From an uncultured Clostridia bacterium (GTDB taxonomy: Bacteria > Bacillota > Clostridia > Lachnospirales > Cellulosilyticaceae), in assembly GCA_937921505.1 (NCBI GenBank), contig CAKZUB010000012.1, positions 1 to 58,267 on the forward strand: a DNA stretch of 58,267 nucleotides, in the 5' to 3' direction. Numbering within the stretch: position 1 is the stretch's first letter; each line of letters opens with the position of its first letter. The notes beneath the pieces are model-generated. The model was not told the origin of the DNA. It saw nothing but the letters and a program-made list of their open reading frames with translations, and ran no database searches. The translations under genes were made by a program, and so were the position numbers. Below, one piece after another: positions 52,552-58,267 of this stretch.

Positions 52552-53289
52552 TTACATTCTACTATAAAAATCCTTAATTAAGAAATTATCGTTATCTTGT
52601 TCTTTAAAAAAGTCAGGATATTTTTTTATAAGTTCTGTCTCTTCTTTTGAAATCTTAGATAGATGTTTTTGAGACACTTCTATAGCTTTTTCAAAATTTT
52701 TATCACATATACTTTCTATCATTTCTTGATGCTGTGCTACTACATGAGAGAGTATTGTATCATCCCATAAGGACATAAGGCGTACTCTCCTATAATGTCC
52801 TGACATACTTTGAACGATTTCCCAACACATATTTTTATCAATACTTTGAAAAAATACACTATGAAAGTTATCGTCACAATCTAAAAAGAAAATATAATCA
52901 TTATTATTAAGGGCTTGCTTTTGCATCTCAATATTATTTTTTAGGAGTGCAATATCACTTTCTTTATAAGTCTTAATAAATAATCTTATAGCATTTTCTT
53001 CAAGGCTCTTACGTAAAAATCTTTCTTCATCTACTCGCTTCAAGTCTATTTTAGAAACACTAGTTCCCTTTTGTGGGATAATGTCAACCAAACCTTCTTT
53101 TCCTAACTTAATAAGTGCATCTCTGACTGGGGATCTGCTTACATTTAATTTTTCAGAAATATCCTTTATACTTAGTACTTCTCCAGGCTTAAAGTTTACA
53201 GAAATAATATTTTTGCGCAAACTATAATATACGCTATCTCCTATATTATAGGATGAATGTTTAGATAAACTCATATTCTCAGTATACAT
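52552..53289 (-). CDS. GntR-family (FadR-type) regulator of the uxu operon
   Basis: 245 residues. A winged-helix N-terminus (SVYYSLRKNIISVNFKPGEVLSIKDISEKLNVSRSPVRDALIKLGKEGLVDIIPQKGTSV region, residues 17-75) is followed by an all-helical FCD effector domain whose metal-binding residues appear in DCDDNFHSVFF near 137, AQHQEMIESI near 190 and AIEVSQKHLSKI near 205. It probably binds a uronate intermediate and releases the palindrome in the uxuA promoter. Between uxuA and uxuB, 22 bases from uxuB. Confidence 0.92.
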   Translation of the reverse strand: MYTENMSLSKHSSYNIGDSVYYSLRKNIISVNFKPGEVLSIKDISEKLNVSRSPVRDALIKLGKEGLVDIIPQKGTSVSKIDLKRVDEERFLRKSLEENAIRLFIKTYKESDIALLKNNIEMQKQALNNNDYIFFLDCDDNFHSVFFQSIDKNMCWEIVQSMSGHYRRVRLMSLWDDTILSHVVAQHQEMIESICDKNFEKAIEVSQKHLSKISKEETELIKKYPDFFKEQDNDNFLIKDFYSRM

Positions 53290-53353
53290 ACGACGCCCCC
53301 TTTCTAAACTACTAACTATTCTAATCTATCATTTATTTTATCATTTCAGTGAA

Positions 53354-54418
53354 CTAAGACATTTTTTGTATGGCTTCCCAAATACCATTTAAATAAGTCG
53401 CACCTAGTGCTCTATCATAAAGCCCATATCCTGGCATAGATACTTCATCCCAAATAGCTCTACCGTGGTCAGGGCGCGCAGGTCCTTTAAAATCAATATC
53501 ATGCAATGCTTTCATAATTTCAAACATATCAAGTGATCCATCACTTGATAAATGTGCAGCTTCATCAAATTTCCCTTTACCTAAATGTCTTAAGTTTCTC
53601 ACATGTGCAAAATGTACTTTTCCTTGTAAACTTCTAATAATATCAGGTATGTCATTGTGAGGATTTGAACCTAGAGATCCTGTACATAAAGTTATACCAT
53701 TACAAGGACTATTAACCATCTGGGTGAGTCTTAGAAGATTTTCTTTATTAAGAACAATTCTTGGCAGTCCAAATACAGACCAAGCTGGATCATCTGGATG
53801 TATTGCCATTTTAATATTATACTTTTCACAAGTTGGTATAATTGCTTCAAGAAAATATTTAAGATTCTCAAATAATTTTTCTTCATCTATCTCTCTATAC
53901 ATATCAAACAATTCTTTAATTTTTTCCATTCTTTCTGGTTCCCATCCTGGCAAAAGATAACCATTTGACTTGGCATCCATTTGTTCAAATATTTTAGTTG
54001 GATCTATTTGATCAATGATTTCTTGATCATAAGATAACACTGTTGAACCATCTTCTCTAAGTTTTGCAAGATCAGAGCGTGTCCAATCAAATACAGGCAT
54101 AAAGTTATAGCATACAAGATCTATGTTTTCCGTGCCAAGTACTTCAAGTGTTTTAATATAGTTTTCTATATATTTATCTCTTTCTGGAAGACCCACTTTA
54201 ATAGCATCATGAATATTAACACTTTCTATCCCTGATAGTTCAAGGCCATATTCTTTAATTTGATCTTTAAGATCTTTTACTCTTTCTCTTGTCCATGCTT
54301 CTCCTGCAGGTATATCATAAAGGGTTGTAATAACACCTTTAACCCCTGGAATTTGTCTGATTTGTTTTAATGTAACGCTGTCAACTTCCTTGCCAAACCA
54401 CCTTAGAGTCATTTTCAT
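53354..54418 (-). CDS. uxuA: Mannonate dehydratase
   Basis: 354 residues from the ATG at 54418, which has GGAGAG six bases upstream; the longer frame to 54481 lacks a site. It removes water from D-mannonate to give 2-keto-3-deoxygluconate. The TIM-barrel metal site is visible: MTLRWFGKEVDSVTL at the start, IKMAIHPDDPAWSVFGLPRI near residue 200, GITLCTGSLGSNPHNDI near 235, HVRNLRHLGKGKF near 270, and RPDHGRAIWDE near 318. First gene of the operon. The next steps (KDG kinase and aldolase) and UxaC are not in the window. Confidence 0.95.
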   Translation of the reverse strand: MKMTLRWFGKEVDSVTLKQIRQIPGVKGVITTLYDIPAGEAWTRERVKDLKDQIKEYGLELSGIESVNIHDAIKVGLPERDKYIENYIKTLEVLGTENIDLVCYNFMPVFDWTRSDLAKLREDGSTVLSYDQEIIDQIDPTKIFEQMDAKSNGYLLPGWEPERMEKIKELFDMYREIDEEKLFENLKYFLEAIIPTCEKYNIKMAIHPDDPAWSVFGLPRIVLNKENLLRLTQMVNSPCNGITLCTGSLGSNPHNDIPDIIRSLQGKVHFAHVRNLRHLGKGKFDEAAHLSSDGSLDMFEIMKALHDIDFKGPARPDHGRAIWDEVSMPGYGLYDRALGATYLNGIWEAIQKMS

Positions 54419-54526
54419 ATTTATCTCTCCTATTTTTAATATAATGCGATACATAATATTATTAAGTTCACAATCTAACAAGTTATATAGAATTTTGATT
54501 TTTGAGCATTTTTATTCATTAAAAAT

Positions 54527-54555
54527 ATAGTAACATACTAATATATTAGTATCAA
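54527..54555 (-). promoter_or_regulatory. uxuA promoter with an operator palindrome in the spacer
   Basis: Minus strand: TTGATA (54555-54550), 17-base spacer, TACTAT (54532-54527). A perfect palindrome ATACTAATATATTAGTAT (54535-54552) overlaps the end of the -35 and nearly fills the spacer. Bound GntR protein there would block RNA polymerase. The transcript would have a leader of about 100 bases. Confidence 0.72.
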
Positions 54556-54700
54556 TAGTATTTTAATGTTTGTTGTTTTTTTCATACTTTTAATTTCAAA
54601 CTATTATTATATTTCCCTTGTTTTACATTTTTTATCATTGCACTTAAAACTCTTAGTAATTAAATTTATTTAAATCAATTTTTTGCAGCTATTTTAATAT
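54556..54700. other. AT-rich spacer between the uxu promoter and the GH94 remnant
   Basis: No gene, repeat or promoter that I can support; the sequence is more than three quarters A+T. Confidence 0.6.
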
Positions 54701-54742
54701 AAAAAAAAGATGCTTCTATCAGTCATTTGACTTTAGGCATCC
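54701..54742 (-). terminator. Terminator downstream of the GH94 remnant
   Basis: GATGC (54709-54713) pairs with GCATC (54737-54741), with an inner AGTC/GACT stem, and on the minus strand is followed by eight T's (complement of 54701-54708). It marks the original end of the GH94 gene. Confidence 0.7.
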
Positions 54743-54828
54743 TTTACGATAAGACTATAAATGGCACTTCTTGGATTGAATAAAATAAAAGTAATCATTA
54801 TGAAAGTTGATATTGATGATTGTGAGTC

Positions 54829-55373
54829 TTATTTTTCGTTTAATATAACATATACCTCATGAACTACATTATCGTTAAAAAGTGGAAGGACATTGCTATT
54901 CCATAATACATTGTCTACTGTGATTTTTGCTATTTGGGAATATTCTCCCCCTTGATTTTCAACAATAATTTTATATTTTGATCCTCGAAACTCCTTATAT
55001 ACTTGCACCTTATCCCATTCTGATGGCAAACATGGCTGAACTACCAATCCATCATAGCTTCTCTTGACTCCTAAAATACCTTCATATAAAGAAATCATAG
55101 CCCCCGCTGATGTACCTGTCGTCCATGATTGATAAGACTTCCCATAATACTTCGGATGAATTGCATAACAATTTGTAAATACATACGGCTCTGCCCCAGA
55201 AATATATGATGGATTTAAGCTACTGTCTGGCATTATTTTCAGCAAAGTATTAATCGCTTCATCTGCACGACCCAACAAACAGTCCATATATATCTTGAAT
55301 CCAGTAGCATGGCAATATACTCCTCCATTTTCAAACAGACCTGGTAACATTCCTGACATACGACCCGATAATT
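54829..55373 (-). pseudogene. C-terminal fragment of a GH94 glycoside phosphorylase
   Basis: About 181 codons in one frame, read from just after a TGA near 55376. The sequence contains LPGLFENGGVYCHATGFKIY, then LLGRADEAINTLLKI, SGAEPYVFTNCY, SYQSWTTGTSAGAM and LVVQPCLPSEWDKV: the C-terminal part of cellobiose/chitobiose-type phosphorylases, including the (alpha/alpha)6 barrel end and the last beta domain. A full enzyme has about 800 residues, so some three quarters are missing at the N-terminus. An ATG at 55359 opens the longest frame but has no ribosome binding site. Upstream it abuts a CBM6 fragment in another frame, so the two were joined by deletion. Confidence 0.8.
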
Positions 55374-55406
55374 GTCAAGATACTTGTCGTATAAAATTTT
55401 TCGTTT

Positions 55407-55640
55407 ACCTACTAATGTTCCTGAAAAACTATCAATCCTAACTTCAAGATTTTGTCCAGCAGCTTCCTCCGGTACAGCAAGATTTGCTTCAAATACACTT
55501 ATTTCACTTCCAAAATCAACAGCTTCATATTTCACCCAATCGCCATTATGGCAACCACCTATTTCTTTACCATAGTTACTAATCTCATACATAAAGTCCT
55601 AGGACTCTGCTTCAATAAGAACTGCTGATTTAATATTGTC
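55407..55640 (-). pseudogene. N-terminal fragment of a CBM6 carbohydrate-binding module
   Basis: Reading DNIKSAVLIEAESS, a TAG stop (55604-55602), then DFMYEISNYGKEIGGCHNG, DWVKYEAVDFGSEISVF and VRIDSFSGTLVG. EAE near the start, NGDWVKYE and the R-x-DS-x-SGTL strand are signatures of CBM6, which binds xylan or beta-glucan. It stops halfway through the fold, at about 55407, where the GH94 remnant begins. It follows the GH43 stop directly but in a different frame, so it was either a second CBM of that gene or part of a lost neighbour. Confidence 0.72.
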
Positions 55641-57066
55641 ACACTTCTAGTGTAAATGAGCCAAAACCTGGGTTTCCATCACCTCGATACGTAAAATAAA
55701 GCGGAAAAATTCCATCTGGCAGATGGATCTGTGCCGTATGCTTTTTCCATAAATGTGAATAGCCGATAGGAATTGTGCCCAACACCTGTCCATTCCACGC
55801 ATTCTTTACTTCGAAATACCCACCCGTTGAAAAGCCTCTTGTTATGACAGAGACTGCTCGAACCCCTTTGAAATCGAAATATTTAAATCCCGCCGTTGCT
55901 CCGTCCCACATATTTGCAATATAGCCCAGTTTTTTATCACCATCTGCACCATCTTGCATAATCTTTGGAAACTTGCTATCCATACATCCTGGATACGCTG
56001 TACTTGTCGCTTCCTCATTACAATAAAGATGACATGCCAGATACGCTGGATACTCCCCCTTACCCTCTAGAGGCTGCACGCCCGCGCAGGAGGTTATTTC
56101 CACCTGTGGGATAGAACCATCCTCCTCGAAATGCACTTTTTCAAAACAACCCTGTCTGCTATAACTAGTACCATTTGTATGGCGGTGATAGAAAACATAC
56201 CATTCTCCAGCGATTTCTACAATACTACCGTGGTTATTTCCTCCATAGAACATCGGTTTTTCAGCTGGCTTATAGGTATTGATATGTATATCATTATTGC
56301 TGATAATCACTCCCCTATAAGTAAATCCCCCCACTAGACTCTGACTGGTTGCATAGCACAATTCAAAACTTGCAACGGAAGAGTACACAAAGTAATAAAG
56401 GTCGCCTTTTTTTCGAATGGAAGATGCTTCAAAAAACTCATGCCCTTCATATCCACTCCCTTTGCTATACGGTGCACTTGGTGCAATAAAAACCGGTTCC
56501 TCGAGAATTGTCAGCATATCACGGTCCAGTACCGTAACCATAGGTCCACTTCTATGAAAATCATCCCTTGAACAGAATCCGGTATAAAGATAGGTCTTAC
56601 CGTCCTCCGTTAATACACCTGGATCAAACTGCGCCTCATCTCCTGGTCTTTCTCCTAGTCTATCGCCCTTCTTATCGTGTACATATCCATAAAACTGATA
56701 TTCTCCGGCAGGAGTGTCACAAACAGCCACCGATACAATTGGTAAGGCGTTAAAAACGTAATATAGATAATATCTCCCATCTGGTCCAACTGTTACGTCC
56801 GGCGCATAGAGACACATCTCTCCGTCTAGATTTAAAGGATCATTCGTTTTTTTATAGATAACCCCTTCGTATCTCCAATCTGAAAGATCATCTTCCGGTG
56901 CTGACCAGCACACATAGTCATTCATACAAAACACATGTCCATTAAAGCAATCGTGCGAACCATATATATATACTCTTCCATTAAATACATAAGGTTCTCC
57001 ATCAGGAATATATTCCCATGATGGAAGATACGGATTCACTACTTGTTTTCTCATAATATTTTCCAT
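55639..57066 (-). CDS. Intracellular GH43 glycosidase with a C-terminal CBM6-like domain
   Basis: 475 residues. A five-bladed propeller of family 43 (beta-xylosidase/alpha-arabinofuranosidase group): the catalytic base is probably in IPDGEPYVFNGRVYIYGSHD near residue 20, the pKa Asp in YAPDVTVGPDGRYYLYY near 90, FDPGVLTEDGKTYLY near 147 and the general acid Glu in FFEASSIRKKGDLYYFVYS near 212. A beta-sandwich of about 110 residues ends with FTYRGDGNPGFGSFTLEV. No signal peptide, so it acts on imported oligosaccharides. GGAGG lies eight bases before the ATG at 57066. Base composition is richer in GC than the neighbours, a hint of transfer. Exact substrate not decided. Confidence 0.88.
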   Translation of the reverse strand: MENIMRKQVVNPYLPSWEYIPDGEPYVFNGRVYIYGSHDCFNGHVFCMNDYVCWSAPEDDLSDWRYEGVIYKKTNDPLNLDGEMCLYAPDVTVGPDGRYYLYYVFNALPIVSVAVCDTPAGEYQFYGYVHDKKGDRLGERPGDEAQFDPGVLTEDGKTYLYTGFCSRDDFHRSGPMVTVLDRDMLTILEEPVFIAPSAPYSKGSGYEGHEFFEASSIRKKGDLYYFVYSSVASFELCYATSQSLVGGFTYRGVIISNNDIHINTYKPAEKPMFYGGNNHGSIVEIAGEWYVFYHRHTNGTSYSRQGCFEKVHFEEDGSIPQVEITSCAGVQPLEGKGEYPAYLACHLYCNEEATSTAYPGCMDSKFPKIMQDGADGDKKLGYIANMWDGATAGFKYFDFKGVRAVSVITRGFSTGGYFEVKNAWNGQVLGTIPIGYSHLWKKHTAQIHLPDGIFPLYFTYRGDGNPGFGSFTLEV

Positions 57067-57244
57067 TTACCTTTCCTCCCAGCTTTTTTATAAGTCATTT
57101 TTCTGAAACTCTCACCACTATTTACCTAAAAATTTCTTTCTAATTTGCTGTGATTGATTGCCCTACGCCTCTATATAAACTAAGCTCATCGCCTAAACTA
57201 GCTCAACTTTAAGCACAGCGATCAGCTTTTTGCTATGTGTTTTC
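57067..57244. other. Spacer upstream of the GH43 gene
   Basis: No gene seen. CACAGC and GCTATGTG near 57214-57240 could form a weak hairpin. A promoter for the GH43 gene must lie here but no good -35/-10 pair was found. Confidence 0.5.
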
Positions 57245-57363
57245 TCATCCTAGCATCTTTCTACCTTCTATAACTGCAGTAAAGATTTCATATAAAATCT
57301 GAGCGTCCATACTCGGTCCAATACATAAGGGGCATTGAAACATGAAATTACCTAATCTATTGT
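57245..57363 (-). pseudogene. Fragment of a GH95 alpha-L-fucosidase
   Basis: About 39 codons in one frame, beginning directly after the Rpn stop: NNRLGNFMFQCPLC, then IGPSMDAQILYEIFTAV, then IEGRKMLG and TGA. PSMDAQILYEIF followed by a helix ending in RKMLG matches a conserved segment I know from GH95 enzymes (PTMD-x-QI-x2-LF). No start with a proper ribosome site, and the rest of the roughly 750-residue enzyme is absent. The identification rests on this one motif. Confidence 0.5.
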
Positions 57364-57747
57364 TTATTTGCTTAACTGCTTAATGATATCTCCTGTTAAG
57401 CCTGTTAATGCTTTTAGCTGCTCTACTGGTAACCCCATTAACAACGCATTTTTAGCAATGTCTATTGTCTTATTTAATTCACCTTCTTTTATTCCTTCTT
57501 CAATCCCCTCACGTTTAGCCTTTCCTAAGGCACTTATCTCATCTTTAAGAATTTTGACATGCATATTATAAATCACTCTTTGCTCGTCATCTCCGCTTAA
57601 TCTTACAAGTTCATCTTTTGCCTCTCTAATTTCCTTAAAAGCCATTTCAAGATTTCTTACCCTTTCACTTTCTGGGTTCTTTAGAAGCTCTGTCCATACT
57701 ACTAGCATATCCCTTTCATCATAGTCACTATACCTAGCCTTTCTTCT
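57364..57747 (-). pseudogene. Rpn-family nuclease/transposase, C-terminal remnant
   Basis: About 127 codons from an in-frame TAA upstream to the stop at 57364. The text LVVWTELLKNPESERVRN, then AFKEIREAKDELVRLSGDD, and the GIEEGIKEGELNKTIDIAKN tail are typical of the C-terminal half of Rpn (PD-(D/E)XK) proteins, which promote recombination. The N-terminal nuclease domain is missing. An ATG at 57708 could open a 114-residue frame but has only AAAGGG at poor context. A relic of a frequently transferred gene amid decaying glycosidase genes. Confidence 0.78.
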
Positions 57748-57838
57748 TTATTTATATACTCCATTCACCAGTAGTTATATCAATGACCATTTTAATCTTT
57801 CTTACACATTTAAAAACCTTTGATATTTTACTTTCAAT
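57748..57838. other. Short relic next to the Rpn remnant
   Basis: On the minus strand MVIDITTGEWSI and a stop (57755-57790) resembles the end of the GH43-like gene to the right (QIDTITGTWSANK). It may be a degraded duplicate of that 3' end; the match is short. Confidence 0.3.
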
Positions 57839-57890
57839 AAAAATCCATATATCTCAGACATTTTTAAGTGCTAAAGATATATGGATTTTT
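57839..57890 (-). terminator. Terminator of the right-edge GH43-like gene
   Basis: AAAAATCCATATATCT (57839-57854) pairs with its complement (57875-57890); a T-rich tract follows on the minus strand. Confidence 0.85.
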
Positions 57891-57912
57891 TTACACCAAA
57901 TTTATAATTATT

Positions 57913-58267
57913 TTATTTGTTTGCACTCCATGTACCAGTAATTGTATCAATTTGCCATTGATCATGGCCATTTAAAACAGGCACAGTTCCATTCCATGTG
58001 ATTGGAAACGCTGCATTTAATCTACTCCCAATATCTGTGTACTGTGAATACGTATCACCAAAGTAAACATAAGTCGTTCCTTGGGTTCCAGTCACCGGAA
58101 TAATAAAATCATGCTGTGTGTTGAATGAGTCTAATTTATCCCACATTATCGGTTGATGCGGGTTTGTCTCAACAAACTGGTAGGCACCCCATGGTCCTGC
58201 CAGACTTGTAGAAGTTCTATAACTTGTTGGAGTAGAATACCAATAATAAAGACCAGAGGCAAACCAA
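57913..58267 (-). CDS. GH43-like glycosidase, 3' part, running off the window
   Basis: 117 codons to the stop at 57913, open to the right edge, so the apparent ATG at 58146 is not the true start. The visible end reads WFASGLYYWYSTP, then SLAGPWGAYQFVET, TQHDFIIPVTGTQGTTYVYF, GDTYSQYT and WQIDTITGTWSANK. The pattern of TS-x-SLAGPW, a conserved TQ, V-x-G-x-QG-x-YVYFGD is that of the last propeller blades of GH43 enzymes such as galactan-active members. Size, signal peptide and catalytic residues lie outside. Confidence 0.7.
   Translation of the reverse strand, partial: WFASGLYYWYSTPTSYRTSTSLAGPWGAYQFVETNPHQPIMWDKLDSFNTQHDFIIPVTGTQGTTYVYFGDTYSQYTDIGSRLNAAFPITWNGTVPVLNGHDQWQIDTITGTWSANK

Noticed and set aside
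1..58267. CRISPR arrays, rRNA, tRNA, prophage or complete insertion sequences
   Set aside because: Looked for regular spacered repeats, tRNA-like cloverleaf ends and transposase frames; only the fragments listed were found.

Overview
The window comes from an endospore-forming, low-GC Firmicute. It carries the sigma-F operon (spoIIAA-spoIIAB-sigF), an alpha/beta-type small acid-soluble spore protein and a SpoIID-domain protein. AGGAGG-type ribosome binding sites, the clostridial long-form PurL, an HflK/HflC pair, a THF-riboswitch FolT and plant-polysaccharide genes suggest a Lachnospirales anaerobe close to Cellulosilyticum. That placement is inference from gene content; no marker gene was compared.

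Layout. 1-1337 is a decayed accessory edge: a GC-rich RNA-like fold, an intact CdiI-type immunity gene overlapping what looks like the tail of its lost toxin, and a tyrosine-recombinase fragment, all missed by simple ORF calling. 1338-12373 is the purine operon purL-C-F-M-N-D-K-E (minus strand), with a sigma-A promoter and a correctly spaced inverted PurR box pair in front of purL; a 218-bp inverted repeat sits between purD and purK. 12514-14145 is the forespore sigma-F operon. 14195-19323 holds a zinc-ribbon/TPR membrane protein with a 51-residue companion, a CadC-like ArsR regulator with a PLP aminotransferase, and two overlapping paralogous ATP-grasp ligases. 19508-25056 holds hflK-hflC, a Glu-rich repeat membrane protein, and a fliB-TPR-queH group. 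25191-29021 holds fba, a SASP gene with a candidate sigma-G promoter, a 2-hydroxyacid dehydrogenase, an M29 aminopeptidase and a DUF4250 protein. 29117-32540 holds a THF riboswitch with folT, a two-component pair and a small HTH protein. 32522-34985 holds an FtsH-family protease preceded by a probable attenuated leader RNA, then a holin-like gene.

35101-46669 is a chemotaxis block: cheY-cheA-cheW-MCP-cheR-cheB-cheD followed by a PAS/REC/HPt hybrid kinase and a stand-alone receiver, with a cheX-type gene on its own unit upstream. No flagellar structural genes are in view, but fliB (flagellin lysine methylase) implies flagella elsewhere. 46930-47306 is an unrecognised gene broken by a one-base shift in an A7 run. 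47342-50788 holds a large SpoIID-domain protein and a short-chain dehydrogenase.

50892-54555 is a glucuronate operon uxuA-gntR-uxuB with a perfect 18-bp palindrome lying between the -35 and -10 of the uxuA promoter, a likely self-operator of the GntR protein. 54701-58267 is a carbohydrate-enzyme region in decay: one intact intracellular GH43, fragments of a CBM6, a GH94 phosphorylase and a GH95 fucosidase, an Rpn nuclease remnant, and a GH43-like gene running off the right edge. Together with uxuAB this points to use of glucuronoarabinoxylan-type plant polysaccharide, with part of the locus lost.

The best candidates for something new are the orphan toxin-tail/immunity module (699-860 with 326-721), the ftsH leader (34384-34498), the frameshifted gene at 46930, the ATP-grasp pair, and the long palindrome at 3147-3364. 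No CRISPR array, rRNA or tRNA was seen.
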